DNA of 64,000 bases from Pseudomonas putida S13.1.2 (GCF_000498395.2 NZ_CP010979.1:682001-746000); one strand, 5' to 3'; shown: positions 1 to 9,105, numbered from the stretch's first letter. A program made the numbers and translations. Notes: generated by a model not told the origin, from the letters alone.

Positions 1-39
1 AGTCAAGCCGCTCAGGCGATCAAGCAGCACCTGGAGTAA
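1..39 (+). CDS. C-terminal end of an unidentified protein (partial)
   Basis: Frame 1 stays open from the window edge to a TAA at 37-39 and would encode the last 12 residues of a protein, ending in a hydrophilic stretch (SQAAQAIKQHLE). Too little is visible to name it, and an open frame this short could be chance. Confidence 0.25.
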   Translation, partial: SQAAQAIKQHLE

Positions 40-64
40 TCGCAAAAATCAGTCGAAGACAGCC

Positions 65-250
65 CTAGGCATTGATAGCCTCAATGGGCGGCTTGGCCTG
101 CAAGGTCGCTGCCCCGGCTTCTAGCAATTGGGTCTTGGCTGATGCGGGTCTGCCGGGTGTCTCCACAGGCGACTTCGTCTCAGGAGCAGAGCAAGCCCAC
201 AGAAGACTACCGGCCAGGGGAAGGGTTATGAATCTGATGAGTTGTGGCAT
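65..250 (-). CDS. Small putative lipoprotein (61 aa)
   Basis: A short leftward frame starts at ATG 250 with a basic-hydrophobic leader (MPQLIRFITLPLAGSLLWAC) ending in a lipobox-like LLWA-Cys20. The remainder is a Pro/Ala/Lys-rich tail. This is the pattern of a small lipoprotein exported and acylated at Cys20. An in-frame TTG at 277 would add nine residues but would lengthen the region before the hydrophobic core, so the ATG is preferred. The ribosome-binding site is weak. No function can be assigned. A competing plus-strand frame (72-335) has no such features. Confidence 0.5.
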   Translation of the reverse strand: MPQLIRFITLPLAGSLLWACSAPETKSPVETPGRPASAKTQLLEAGAATLQAKPPIEAINA

Positions 251-346
251 GAGAGTGGCTCTAGTTAGTGTCCTCAAAGGACAGCCTGGGCCAGCAGAAC
301 GGACAATTCAGAAGACAAACGGCCTGGGTCGATGACGAATTCCATA

Positions 347-375
347 CAAAAGAAAGCCCGCTGCTAGGCGGGCTA
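347..375 (-). terminator. Rho-independent terminator, leftward
   Basis: Perfect 7-bp stem AGCCCGC/GCGGGCT (355-361 with 368-374) around a 6-nt loop. Read on the minus strand, the stem is followed by TTTCTTTTGT. It implies a leftward transcript arriving from the 390-700 region. Confidence 0.65.
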
Positions 376-388
376 ATGGGAGCTTCTA

Positions 389-622
389 TCACACATAGGG
401 ATAGGGCGAGTGTTGCCTAGGTGTCGTGAAAATTGGGTGAAAGAAAAGTCCCGCCAATGTCATCACCGGGATTCCCTCAATGCAGGGCCAGTCATATGTA
501 CGTGAGTCTGCGAGAGAGATATGCGACGGTTCACTTCGTTGAATCTTGAGTTCACAAAGGGCAAGCGGAGCGCGCCGGCCCAATGGGCCAGAGGCGTGAG
601 CATGGAAGCCCGGTAGGGCCAC
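389..622 (-). CDS. Hypothetical small ORF (77 aa), doubtful
   Basis: Leftward frame beginning with GTG at 622 and ending just before the terminator at 347-375. The product has no recognisable domain, no signal peptide and an irregular composition (His, Pro and Arg rich). Its support is limited to its position directly upstream of a same-strand terminator. The segment could instead be an untranslated RNA, or non-coding. Nothing else was recognised between 278 and 718. Confidence 0.22.
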   Translation of the reverse strand: MALPGFHAHASGPLGRRAPLALCELKIQRSEPSHISLADSRTYDWPCIEGIPVMTLAGLFFHPIFTTPRQHSPYPYV

Positions 623-718
623 CCCAGGGCGACGCCAGGGGTCGGTTCACGACAGCCTTCCTAAGACTGGGCAGGCCCAGTTGAACTCTCGGCGCGGGGT
701 GATCATCTCGGTGGATCG

Positions 719-1186
719 ATGATTCACTTAGCGGAATCGTTGACCAGTGTGGATGACGTAAAGGCGTACCTCGAGCGCCGTGTCCTGGTGCTCTACGCCG
801 GAGCTATGGCGGAAACTCTTCCCCAGGGCCAAGTCCCGGAAAGGGGAGTGGACAGGGATAGGGCAGCCAAGATTATTCGTGGGTCTTTAGGTGCAGAACA
901 AGACTATGCCAAGGCTCGAGAAGCGATTCATCTGTTACGCAGCATCCTGCATCCAGGTGTCCCCGATGCAGATGTTGTTGATGAACAACTGAAAGCACTG
1001 GATGAGCGCCTCTGGAGTCGGGCGTTGATGTTGGTCGAAGAGTATGAGGACACTATCGTTGGATTGGCCTGTGGGTTCACGCAGCATTTAGAAGCGCAAC
1101 CGCGAGGTATGTACAGCGCTGTCTATGACAAAGAGCTTCTTGACGGGCTGTCTGGATTGCAGGCGTTGCCTTTGTTGCGGCCTTGA
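719..1186 (+). CDS. Hypothetical protein, 155 aa, mostly helical
   Basis: Intact rightward frame from ATG 719, with a modest GGTGG about 5 bases upstream. The product is soluble and helix-rich. The segment VLYAGAMAETL, followed by a charged helix and a long helical C terminus, is reminiscent of the C-terminal helical part of FtsH-type M41 peptidases, which have a similar LAGRAAEEL segment. No HExxH metal site is present, so peptidase activity is not claimed. The frame is open upstream to about 665 without another good start codon, so this could be the 3' remnant of a longer gene. It converges on livF across an inverted repeat. Function unknown. Confidence 0.5.
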   Translation: MIHLAESLTSVDDVKAYLERRVLVLYAGAMAETLPQGQVPERGVDRDRAAKIIRGSLGAEQDYAKAREAIHLLRSILHPGVPDADVVDEQLKALDERLWSRALMLVEEYEDTIVGLACGFTQHLEAQPRGMYSAVYDKELLDGLSGLQALPLLRP

Positions 1187-1247
1187 GCTTCCCCTCTATG
1201 AAAGACAACGGGAACGTGGCGCATGTGGTAATCGTTTGGCCCCGCCT

Positions 1248-1287
1248 GCTGATCCACCAGCGAGATCTTGCTCATTGGTGGATCAGC
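1248..1287. repeat. 40-bp hyphenated inverted repeat between convergent genes
   Basis: GCTGATCCACCA (1248-1259) is repeated as its exact complement at 1276-1287, separated by 16 bases that themselves centre on the palindrome AGATCT. There is no T-run on either side, so it is not a textbook terminator. It lies between the end of the 155-aa ORF and the end of livF and could still act as a bidirectional transcription or RNA-stability barrier, or as a protein-binding dyad. Confidence 0.6.
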
Positions 1288-1299
1288 TCTACCCCCTAG

Positions 1300-2001
1300 T
1301 TATCCACCAAGGTACGCATCACGCACTCGTGGGTTAGCCAACAGATCCGCGCCACTTCCCTGCATCACGATCCGGCCATTTTCCAGCACATACCCTCGGT
1401 CAGCCAGGCGTAAAGCTTGGTTCGCGTTCTGCTCAACCAGGAAAACGGTAACCCCATCGTCCCGCAACTGCTCAACGATCTGGAAGATCTGTTGGATGAT
1501 GATCGGGGCCAGGCCCAGCGAAGGCTCATCCAGCAACAGCAATTTGGGTTTGCTCATCAGCGCTCGACCGATGGCGAGCATCTGCTGCTCACCACCAGAC
1601 ATGGTTCCAGAACGTTGGCTGAAGCGCTCACGAAGACGCGGGAATAGCTCGAGGACTTTCTCTAGCTGGGCGTTAAAATCAGCCTTGTCAGTGAAGAATC
1701 CGCCCATGGCCAGGTTCTCTTCTACAGTAAGCCGAGAAAACACTCGGCGACCTTCCGGCACCACGGCAATGCTCTTGCGCATGATCTCGCTAGAGTGGCT
1801 GGTGGTCAGTTCCTCACCTTCATAGCGGATGCTGCCTTTCGTGGCCTTGGGGGCGCCGCAGAGGGTCATCAGCAGTGTCGACTTCCCAGCTCCGTTTGCG
1901 CCGATGAGCGTGACAATCTCACCCCGATTCACCTCAATGCTCACATCGTACAGCGCCTGAATCTTGCCGTAGTGGGTCGAGACATTCTCAAAATGCAACA
2001 T
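1300..2001 (-). CDS. livF: Branched-chain amino-acid-type ABC transporter ATPase LivF
   Basis: 233-residue ATPase of normal LivF length. Walker A GANGAGKST is at residues 34-42, the ABC signature MSGGEQQ near 140, Walker B LLLLDEP about 20 residues later, followed by a switch-type EQN. It powers uptake by the HAAT (branched-chain amino acid) transporter as one of two ATPases on the cytoplasmic face. It is the last gene of a compact operon: its start is 2 bases from the livG stop, and no other gene follows on this strand before the inverted repeat at 1248. The substrate cannot be read from the ATPase. Family assignment is firm, substrate unknown. Confidence 0.93.
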   Translation of the reverse strand: MLHFENVSTHYGKIQALYDVSIEVNRGEIVTLIGANGAGKSTLLMTLCGAPKATKGSIRYEGEELTTSHSSEIMRKSIAVVPEGRRVFSRLTVEENLAMGGFFTDKADFNAQLEKVLELFPRLRERFSQRSGTMSGGEQQMLAIGRALMSKPKLLLLDEPSLGLAPIIIQQIFQIVEQLRDDGVTVFLVEQNANQALRLADRGYVLENGRIVMQGSGADLLANPRVRDAYLGG

Positions 2002-2003
2002 GA

Positions 2004-2771
2004 TCAGGCTTCTCCCAGGTAGGCTTTGATGACGTCAGGATTGACCTTGATTTGCTCTGCCGTGCCATCAGCCAAAGGAGTGCCTTGGTTCACCACGTAG
2101 ATGTGATCAGAGATGCTCATCACCAGGTGCATGTCGTGTTCAATGAGCATGACGGTTACTCCTTCTTCAGCTCGCAAAACGCCGATCAACGCTTTCAGGT
2201 CTTCCGTTTCTTTTGGGTTCAATCCGGCAGCGGGCTCATCCAGCATAAGGAGGCGAGGCTTGGTCATCATGCAACGAGCGATCTCGAGTCTGCGTTGCTG
2301 ACCGTAGGCGAGGGTGCCCGCTGGTCTGTTGGCGACATCCAGGAGGTCTGTGCGCTTCAACCAGCTTGCGGCGAAGTCCATCGCTTCAGCTTCTTTTCTC
2401 CGGAAATCAGGCGTTTTGAACAGGCCTGAGAAAAAGTTCGTGTTCAGGTGCCGGTGCTGGGCGATGAGCAGGTTTTCAATCGCGGTCATTTCTTTGAAGA
2501 GGCGGACGTTCTGGAAAGTCCGGACTATCCCCTTGGATGCGATGGCATGGCCAGGCAACCCTTGAATCGGTTCGCCTCCCAGACTGACGGATCCAGAGGT
2601 CGGCTTATAGAAGCCGGTGAGGCAATTGAAGACCGTAGTTTTGCCGGCGCCGTTGGGCCCTATCAGGGACACGACCTTTTTTTCCGGTACAGTGAGCGAC
2701 ACGTTATTGACCGCCAGCAGACCACCGAAGCGCATCGAGAGGCCACTAACCTGCAAAATAGGATTACTCAT
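2004..2771 (-). CDS. livG: Branched-chain amino-acid-type ABC transporter ATPase LivG
   Basis: 255-residue ATPase with Walker [10 protein letters not shown] near residue 40, an atypical signature [14 protein letters not shown] as usual in LivG, Walker [14 protein letters not shown] and switch His in [11 protein letters not shown]. The [10 protein letters not shown] motif after Walker A is typical of LivG. It pairs with LivF on the LivHM permease. Its start overlaps the livM stop by 4 bases, indicating translational coupling. Confidence 0.94.
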   Translation of the reverse strand: MSNPILQVSGLSMRFGGLLAVNNVSLTVPEKKVVSLIGPNGAGKTTVFNCLTGFYKPTSGSVSLGGEPIQGLPGHAIASKGIVRTFQNVRLFKEMTAIENLLIAQHRHLNTNFFSGLFKTPDFRRKEAEAMDFAASWLKRTDLLDVANRPAGTLAYGQQRRLEIARCMMTKPRLLMLDEPAAGLNPKETEDLKALIGVLRAEEGVTVMLIEHDMHLVMSISDHIYVVNQGTPLADGTAEQIKVNPDVIKAYLGEA

Positions 2772-4099
2772 CGCGCTTCTCCGCGATTGCTCGATTGGAT
2801 GAAGTTGGTGGGCTCTGTGCCAGCTTTGAGCGGGTCGGTGTTACGTGATCCCAAGGTCATGTGAGGGCGTTGCATTGGAAGCAGACCTTGCGGGCGCCAG
2901 ATCATCATCAGCACCATCAGTGCGCCAAACATAAGCATCCGGTAGTCACTGAACTCACGCATGAGTTCGGGCAGGAGGATCATCACGACTGCCGCCAAGA
3001 TCACGCCCAGCTGGGAGCCCATCCCACCCAGGACGACAATGGCCAGGATGATGGCCGACTCGATGAAGGTGAACGACTCGGGCGTTACCAGGCCTTGGCG
3101 TGCAGCGAAGAAGCTGCCGGCGAATCCTGCGAAGCAAGCACCAAGCGTGAAAGCAGATAGCTTGATGACTGTCGGGTTGAGGCCTAGCGCCCTGCAGGCG
3201 ATCTCATCTTCTCTCAAAGCCTCCCAGGCACGCCCAATTGGCATGCGCAACAGGCGGTTGATGATGAACAGTGCCAGCAGCACAAGGAGAAGGGCAACCA
3301 GGTAGAGGAACACCACCTTGCTGACGGAGTTGTACGGCAGGCCAAAAAACTCATGGAAGGTTTGCATACCTTCTGCAGCACGACGCTCGAAGGTCAGGCC
3401 GAAGAAGGTGGGTTTCTCAATGTTGCTAATACCGTTTGGGCCACCCGTGATATCTGTCAAATTACGCAGGAAGATGCGAATGATCTCGCCGAACCCCAGT
3501 GTGACGATGGCCAGGTAATCGCCCCTCAAGCGAAGGACAGGGAAGCCCAGCAGGAAGCCAAACGTAGCAGCCATCAGGCCGGCAATCGGAAGGCAGATCC
3601 AGAAGCTCAAGCCATAGTAGTGGGACAGGAGCGCGTAGCTGTAGGCGCCTACGGCGTAGAAGCCGACGTAGCCGAGGTCGAGCAGGCCGGCAAGGCCAAC
3701 CACGATGTTCAGGCCCAGGCCCAACAGCACGTAGATCAAGATGAGGGTTGCGATATCGACAGCCCCCCGGGTGCCGAAGAACGGCCAGGCTAATGCCGCC
3801 AAGATCAAGCCCAGAATGATCCAGCGCTGAGTTTTCGGAAGGGTCAGGAAATTAGTGACGTTTGGGGAGATAAGCTGCGAGTTGGAGCGGCCCGCGAACA
3901 TTGCTTGCCACTGCCCGTTGAAGAGGACTCTCAGGAACATGAGTGCCGAACAGATCGCGATTACCGCGAGCGTTGTCGAGCCTTGACCTTGGACTTCTAA
4001 CCGAATACCGACAATGGATAGTTTCAAGCCGAGAACCGGAAATGCGACCGCCCATACCAGCAAGGCGCTGAAAATTGCTTGCCTGAAATGCTTGCTCAT
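2768..4099 (-). CDS. livM: Branched-chain amino-acid-type ABC permease LivM
   Basis: 443-residue membrane protein of LivM type. An N-terminal extension with extra hydrophobic segments is followed by the conserved core [28 protein letters not shown] and an EAA-like region before the end ([19 protein letters not shown]). It forms the translocation pore with LivH. ATGA-type overlaps with livH upstream and livG downstream show tight coupling. The hydrophilic C-terminal tail (about 35 residues) is not unusual for Pseudomonas LivM. Confidence 0.93.
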   Translation of the reverse strand: MSKHFRQAIFSALLVWAVAFPVLGLKLSIVGIRLEVQGQGSTTLAVIAICSALMFLRVLFNGQWQAMFAGRSNSQLISPNVTNFLTLPKTQRWIILGLILAALAWPFFGTRGAVDIATLILIYVLLGLGLNIVVGLAGLLDLGYVGFYAVGAYSYALLSHYYGLSFWICLPIAGLMAATFGFLLGFPVLRLRGDYLAIVTLGFGEIIRIFLRNLTDITGGPNGISNIEKPTFFGLTFERRAAEGMQTFHEFFGLPYNSVSKVVFLYLVALLLVLLALFIINRLLRMPIGRAWEALREDEIACRALGLNPTVIKLSAFTLGACFAGFAGSFFAARQGLVTPESFTFIESAIILAIVVLGGMGSQLGVILAAVVMILLPELMREFSDYRMLMFGALMVLMMIWRPQGLLPMQRPHMTLGSRNTDPLKAGTEPTNFIQSSNRGEAR

Positions 4100-5019
4100 A
4101 CCTTCTCAACCTCTGGGCGGCCAAGGATGCCGGTGGGGCGGAACAGAAGAACCATGACCAAGAGGCCGAAGGCGACGACGTCTTTGTATTGGTCTCCGAA
4201 GATGTTTGCGCCAAAAGCTTCAGCAACTCCGAGAACAAGGCCACCGAGCATCGCTCCAGGGATACTCCCGATACCACCCAGGACGGCTGCAGTGAACGCC
4301 TTTAGTCCGACGAGGAAGCCGGCATTGGGGTTAATCACGCCGTACTGCATGCTCAACAGCACCGCTGCTACGGCGGCGAGGGCGGCACCGATGACAAAGG
4401 TCAGGGCGATGATATTGTTGGTGTTGATCCCCAGCAGGTTGGCCATCTTGATGTCTTCAGCGCAGGCGCGGCAGGCGCGGCCTAGTCTAGAGCGAGAAAT
4501 GAACAGTGTGAGGACTGTCATGGCGATCAGAGTTACGGCGAAAACAAGGATCTGCATGTATGACAAAATGATCTCTGTAGATTCAGTTGATCCGAACGAG
4601 AATGAGCCAGGTATTAAATTGGGGATCGATTTGTCTTTCGAGTCTTGGGATAGCAGAACCGTGTTCTGTAAGAAGATTGACATGCCAATTGCGGAGATGA
4701 GAGGGATCAATCGATTGCTATTGCGCAGAGGCCTGTAGGCTATTCGTTCGATGCTATAGCCATAAGCACTGGTGACGCAGATCGTCGCGATGAAGGCGAC
4801 GGTCATCAGGATCGGAAGGGAGTGGATGCCCATCATTGCTAGGCCCGCCAGGGCTATGAAGGCAACGTAGGAGCCGATCATGTACACCTCGCCGTGGGCG
4901 AAGTTGATCATGCCAATGATGCCGTAAACCATGGTGTAACCAATCGCGATAAGTGCGTAGGTACTACCCACAGACAGCCCATTGATCAATTGCTGTATGT
5001 AGTAAAACAATTCGCTCAT
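4096..5019 (-). CDS. livH: Branched-chain amino-acid-type ABC permease LivH
   Basis: 307-residue membrane permease beginning [19 protein letters not shown], containing the LivH hallmark [20 protein letters not shown] and the EAA-type segment [19 protein letters not shown]. The ATG at 5019 is chosen because AGGAG lies 7 bases upstream. An in-frame longer start at 5160 would add 47 non-conserved residues and run into the binding-protein gene. About 97 bases separate it from the binding-protein stop, so the binding protein may be expressed more strongly than the permease. Confidence 0.93.
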   Translation of the reverse strand: MSELFYYIQQLINGLSVGSTYALIAIGYTMVYGIIGMINFAHGEVYMIGSYVAFIALAGLAMMGIHSLPILMTVAFIATICVTSAYGYSIERIAYRPLRNSNRLIPLISAIGMSIFLQNTVLLSQDSKDKSIPNLIPGSFSFGSTESTEIILSYMQILVFAVTLIAMTVLTLFISRSRLGRACRACAEDIKMANLLGINTNNIIALTFVIGAALAAVAAVLLSMQYGVINPNAGFLVGLKAFTAAVLGGIGSIPGAMLGGLVLGVAEAFGANIFGDQYKDVVAFGLLVMVLLFRPTGILGRPEVEKV

Positions 5020-5116
5020 CACTGACTCCTGCCCGATTGCACATAATGCATCAGGCAAAGTTGAAGAAGGTGAAAGATCCCTGCCCAAGATTAGGGCAGG
5101 GAAGATGAGGCAGCGC

Positions 5117-6256
5117 CTATTGTGTGGCCAGAGTTTTAGTGCCGTCGGCGTGCCAGTCATAAACTACAAAGCTGAAGTTCTTCAGATCACCTTTTTCATC
5201 AAATTGCAGCGTTCCGATTGGGGTGTTGAAACTTTCACCTCGGATTGTCGCAGCAACCTTCTCTACATCAGTGCTGGCGGCATCACTGATACTTTTCGCC
5301 AGTACTTGTACCGCTGCATATGCAGGAAGTACAAAGATACCGCTTGGATCCGCTTTCGCATCTTTGAAAGCTTGTACAAGAGACTGGTTTGCGGGGTCTT
5401 CATCGAAGGCTTTTGGAAGGGTTACTGAAAGCCCTTCTGCCGCCGAGCCGGCAATGGCAGTGAGCTCTTTATTCCCAGCCGCTTCAGTACTCATAAATTT
5501 AGCATTGACTCCTCGCTCACGTGATTGCCGCAGAATCAAGCCAAGCTCTGGGTGGTAGCCGCCAAAGTAAACCAAGTCAATGTTTTGTCGTTTAATCTTA
5601 GAGATTATAGCCGAGTAGTCTTTGTCGCCGGCATTGATACCTTCGAACATAGCGACGGACTGACCCTGTAGTTCCAGGTTGCGCTTGACCTCCGATGCGA
5701 TGCCTTCGCCATATTGTTGTTTATCATGAATGATGGCGATTGACTTCGGTTTGATGTGCTCAAGAATATATTTTGATGCTATTGGCGCTTGTGCGTTGTC
5801 CAGGCCTATTGTTCTGAACAACAACTTATAGCCTCGATTGGTGATCTCAGGATTGGTCGACGCGGCAGTTATCATCAGGACGCCTTCATCCTCGTAAATG
5901 TCGGACGCCGGTTGAGTTGAGCTAGAGCAGACATGGCCTACAACAAATTTGATCCCATCATTAACTACCTTGTTAGCGACCGCGACGGCTTGCTTAGGAT
6001 CGCATGCATCATCATAAGGTACAGCTACCAGTGTTTTGCCAGCAAATTGGCCAGACTTATTCAGTTGTTCAATCGCCATTTTGGCGCCGACAGATTGCAT
6101 TTCTCCGAACTGGGCCAACTGGCCGGTAGCGGGCCCAACGATTGCAATCTTGATGGTGTCGCCGGCAAAGATCGTTGTGGCTGATGCACTGAGAAGGGCT
6201 CCTACAATCACATTGCGCACAATATGATGTTTACATTTATTAGTGCTATTTTTCAT
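5117..6256 (-). CDS. Periplasmic amino-acid-binding protein of the Liv-type transporter
   Basis: 379-residue type I periplasmic binding protein of the LivJ/LivK family. A basic leader and hydrophobic core end at TIFAG (signal cleavage around residue 30). The mature protein starts with DTIKIAIVGPATGQLAQFG, the family N terminus. The second ATG at 6256 is preferred because GGAG sits 6 bases before it, whereas the ATG at 6262 is only 2 bases from it. It captures the substrate and delivers it to LivHM. It is a divergent paralogue, so leucine specificity is not assumed; the neighbouring catabolic genes suggest an unusual amino acid. Confidence 0.9.
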   Translation of the reverse strand: MKNSTNKCKHHIVRNVIVGALLSASATTIFAGDTIKIAIVGPATGQLAQFGEMQSVGAKMAIEQLNKSGQFAGKTLVAVPYDDACDPKQAVAVANKVVNDGIKFVVGHVCSSSTQPASDIYEDEGVLMITAASTNPEITNRGYKLLFRTIGLDNAQAPIASKYILEHIKPKSIAIIHDKQQYGEGIASEVKRNLELQGQSVAMFEGINAGDKDYSAIISKIKRQNIDLVYFGGYHPELGLILRQSRERGVNAKFMSTEAAGNKELTAIAGSAAEGLSVTLPKAFDEDPANQSLVQAFKDAKADPSGIFVLPAYAAVQVLAKSISDAASTDVEKVAATIRGESFNTPIGTLQFDEKGDLKNFSFVVYDWHADGTKTLATQ

Positions 6257-6426
6257 TACCATCTCCGATGTTTATTGTGTTTTTCGGGCAGCAGGTTCGC
6301 ATAGCAAGATTTTATTATTTTTTCGGAATCCTTAGGCCTACAATAAGCATTTTCCGAGCAGAGCGTCTACCCTGTTTCTCTTAGGGTGTTAGCGTCAGGG
6401 CCGCCTCGTGACAAACAAGGCCAAAA
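6257..6426 (-). promoter_or_regulatory. Leader/promoter region of the Liv-type operon
   Basis: AT-rich stretch between the permease terminator and the binding-protein gene. On the minus strand TTGTAG and an AT-rich AAATAATAAAAT are about 17 bases apart, a plausible sigma-70 arrangement. This would give the transporter its own promoter downstream of the terminator. Placement of the elements is by eye only. Confidence 0.35.
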
Positions 6427-6456
6427 TTAAAAAAGGGCAACATAGAAACATTGCCC
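6427..6456 (-). terminator. Rho-independent terminator after the permease gene
   Basis: Minus-strand stem GGGCAA/TTGCCC (6451-6456 with 6435-6440) with a 10-nt loop, followed by six Ts and more AT-rich sequence. It separates the catabolic gene block from the Liv-type transporter operon. Confidence 0.8.
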
Positions 6457-6469
6457 CGCTTAAATTTGT

Positions 6470-7879
6470 TCAGTAGTTTACCGATTGGTTGCTAGCTACC
6501 AACTCTGGAGGGCGTGCCAGCCTCCTTTTATAGAGCAGTGTTAGCATCACAAACCAGAAGGGCACCAGTGCTAAGCCTTTGGCGGTGTCGGGCGACAGCG
6601 CGAGAATAAAGATAATGGCCGCAAAAAATACCAGGCACAGGTAGGCCATTGGTACGCCGCCCGGTAATTTAAATGTGGATTTAGAATGCAGGCTTGGTTC
6701 TTTCGATCGATATTTTATATAAGCGAACAAAATCATTGCCCATACGAAAATGAATAAAATCGCGGAGATGGTCGAAAGGATGGTGAAAACTTGCATCACA
6801 GAAGGCGATACAAATAGTAAGCACAACCCCGCCGCCATGACTGAGCATGAAAAAATAAGGCTGCGCACCGGTACAGAAGTCTTAGATAGCCTGTTAAAGA
6901 AGCTTGAGCTCTGTCCTGCATTTGACATTCCATACAGCATGCGGCTGGTTGCAAAAACTCCGCTATTTGCTGCTGACATCGTTGAGGTAATAACTACCAG
7001 ATTGATGATCGCCGCTGCAGCTGGAAGCCCGGCCATAATAAACAGCTCTACAAATGGGCTTTTATCACCAGAAATCTCCCCCCAAGATGAAACCGAAATG
7101 ATAGTGCTCAAGGAAAGAACGTAGAAAATTAGTACTCGCACAGGTACAGCGTTGATTGCTTTAGGAAGTGTTTTTGTGGGATCTTTCGCTTCGGCTGCAG
7201 TAGTCCCAATTAGCTCAATGCCGCCAAAAGAAAATATGGCCATTTGGAAGCCGGCTAGAAAACCAGCCAGGCCGTATGGGAAAACTGCGTTTTCCTCAAT
7301 CAAATGCCCAAGAGAAGCTTGAATGCCAGTTTGAGAAATGTAAGAGGTTGCTATCATAATTACGCCAGTGGCAATTAACGACACGATAGCTACGACTTTT
7401 ATCAATGCAAACCAAAATTCCATCTCGCCGAACATTCGAACTGCTACGAGATTTAGCGACAATATAAGTGCCAGTACGGAAAATGCAGGGATCCAAGCAG
7501 GTAGTTCAGGGAACCAAAGTTTGAGATATCCACCGACGATTGTGCAATCTGCGATTGCGCCAACCACCCAGGTCATCCAATACGACCAGCCGATAAAGTA
7601 TCCGGCCCAAGGGCCGATGTAGTGGGTGCAAAAATCCGTGAAAGATTTAAAGCTGAGGTTTGAGAGTAGTAGCTCCCCCATTGCGCGCATTACGAAGTAA
7701 AGAAAAAATCCAATTATTGCGTAAGTTAGAATGATAGATGTGCCGGAAACGCTGATAGTTTTCCCTGCGCCCATGAAAAGGCCTGTACCTATCGCGCCTC
7801 CAATGGACATAAGTTGAATGTGGCGGTTGGTTAGCCCGCGATTTAAACTGTGTTCTTTTTGTTGGACTATAACAGACAT
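6470..7879 (-). CDS. CycA-like amino-acid permease (APC superfamily)
   Basis: 469-residue protein with about 12 membrane segments. The N terminus (LNRGLTNRHIQLMSIGGAIG followed by TGLFMGAGK) and FVMRAMGELLLSNL are diagnostic of the amino-acid transporter family of Gram-negative bacteria. They lie closest, from memory, to CycA (D-serine, D-alanine, glycine, cycloserine). It is a proton-coupled inner-membrane importer. It lies downstream of the cyclase and PDH genes on the same strand and ends in a clear terminator, so it is probably the last gene of the catabolic operon. Two independent amino-acid importers in one locus support an amino-acid-like growth substrate. The exact substrate is unknown. 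Confidence 0.85.
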   Translation of the reverse strand: MSVIVQQKEHSLNRGLTNRHIQLMSIGGAIGTGLFMGAGKTISVSGTSIILTYAIIGFFLYFVMRAMGELLLSNLSFKSFTDFCTHYIGPWAGYFIGWSYWMTWVVGAIADCTIVGGYLKLWFPELPAWIPAFSVLALILSLNLVAVRMFGEMEFWFALIKVVAIVSLIATGVIMIATSYISQTGIQASLGHLIEENAVFPYGLAGFLAGFQMAIFSFGGIELIGTTAAEAKDPTKTLPKAINAVPVRVLIFYVLSLSTIISVSSWGEISGDKSPFVELFIMAGLPAAAAIINLVVITSTMSAANSGVFATSRMLYGMSNAGQSSSFFNRLSKTSVPVRSLIFSCSVMAAGLCLLFVSPSVMQVFTILSTISAILFIFVWAMILFAYIKYRSKEPSLHSKSTFKLPGGVPMAYLCLVFFAAIIFILALSPDTAKGLALVPFWFVMLTLLYKRRLARPPELVASNQSVNY

Positions 7880-8021
7880 AGGAAATCTCTATATAATCAT
7901 TGTGTAAATGACTTCTTGTCCTGTTCGAATCTACACGACCCACAGGCCTTGCAGACTGTTTGCTGCAGGGCGCGTGCACGAGGTGGCCTGATCAGACAAA
8001 AAATGTCATTTTCAATGTAAA

Positions 8022-8037
8022 ACCAGTCATGGCTGGT
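8022..8037 (-). terminator. Weak hairpin downstream of the cyclase gene
   Basis: Minus-strand ACCAG/CTGGT with a short loop, followed by TTTTA. Only 5 bp of stem, so it may be an attenuator or nothing. The region 7880-8091 otherwise holds only the permease leader. Confidence 0.25.
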
Positions 8038-8091
8038 CAGCTCAGGAGGAGGCAGTTGGTTTCGATCTGCCCCCTATCCATCGAGTGGAGA

Positions 8092-9027
8092 TCAGGGAGT
8101 AGGTCGCATTACACCCAAATCATCACGTTTCAGTGGATATTTCTGAGTTGGGAGGGGAGCACCAGGTGCTGTTAGCACAGTCTCGCCGTACTTCCAGTTA
8201 GCCGGGGCGATGGCAACATATCGAGCGTACCCCCCAGCACCTCCCAGCGGTTTGGCGAATCCGATAGAGATAAGAGCTCCAGCCTCCGGAACTTTATCAA
8301 GGTTCGTCACGCCCTCAGCCTGCGCAAAGTTGTTGTGCATGAGCCAAGCTTCGCCTTCAGCGTTGGGTGTTGTGTCAGTGTCGAGTGGCTCGTGACCGTG
8401 CATGAGTATCTTTCTGTCCATGTGCAGAAATTTTAACGCGGAGAGGCTTACCCCTGGAAACGGCGGTTTGCGATATCGTTCAAGGTCGTCCCACTTTTTG
8501 TACCAGTCGGAACGCACCATGACTACGGAGCCAGCGGGAATCCGGCCATGTTGTTTTTCCCAAGCATCAACGTCAGAAACCTGGAGGTGGTAGCCAGGGT
8601 CTTTTGCGACCTGAGGTGCGATGTTGATCACAACAAGAGGTCGAACGCTCATGGTCGGGGGGAGGTCGCTAATGGTAGCGCCGTATTGGTTCCAATGCGA
8701 AGGCGGATCCAGTTGTGTGCCGTACTGATCGGTGGGGAGTACGTAGGCGCTGGCTACAAAGCCGTTTTTTTCATAGGTGAATGCTTCACCTTTATTAGCC
8801 ATTCCAGGCACGTCTGATGCTGCAGATGCTGCCTTGAATGTAGCATTACCGAAGCCCGGCCACACGGCCATGTGAGGCTCAAAAGCATGAGTCAAATCAA
8901 TGTACTTAGCGGGCTTTATTACTTGGTCGTATGCTTTCCATAACATAAGGTCGTCTGAAGCGACCGTGATCATGCTTGATCCCAAACCCATGCAGACTGT
9001 AATAATTTTTAGAAACGCATGGCTCAT
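8092..9027 (-). CDS. Exported cyclase-family (kynurenine formamidase-like) hydrolase
   Basis: 311 residues from ATG 9027, chosen for the strong AGGAGGAG just upstream and because it exposes a signal peptide (MSHAFLKIITVCMGLGSSMI, cleavage near residue 24). The mature part begins YIDLTHAFEPHMAVWPGF, the entry to the cyclase fold (Pfam Cyclase), whose members are metal-dependent hydrolases or lactonases. The family motif HxGTHxDxPxH appears as QYGTQLDPPSH (residues 101-111): both early His are Gln while Asp107 and His111 remain. It probably acts in the periplasm, for example opening a lactone or amide before uptake by the transporters encoded downstream. Family assignment is good; substrate unknown. 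Confidence 0.75.
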   Translation of the reverse strand: MSHAFLKIITVCMGLGSSMITVASDDLMLWKAYDQVIKPAKYIDLTHAFEPHMAVWPGFGNATFKAASAASDVPGMANKGEAFTYEKNGFVASAYVLPTDQYGTQLDPPSHWNQYGATISDLPPTMSVRPLVVINIAPQVAKDPGYHLQVSDVDAWEKQHGRIPAGSVVMVRSDWYKKWDDLERYRKPPFPGVSLSALKFLHMDRKILMHGHEPLDTDTTPNAEGEAWLMHNNFAQAEGVTNLDKVPEAGALISIGFAKPLGGAGGYARYVAIAPANWKYGETVLTAPGAPLPTQKYPLKRDDLGVMRPTP

Positions 9028-9105
9028 GCTTACTCCTCCTAACTTATTAGTAATTACGTATCTAGGCAGAAGAGCTTTGTTGCACAACTTTTTTATTTTT
9101 AGTTG

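Noticed and set aside
278-718. tRNA or integrase attachment site at the left margin
   Set aside because: No cloverleaf, no CCA-end tRNA 3' half and no integrase could be recognised; only a terminator and a doubtful ORF.
5020-5160. 47-codon N-terminal extension of livH
   Set aside because: Not conserved, overlaps the binding-protein gene, and a better start with AGGAG exists at 5019.
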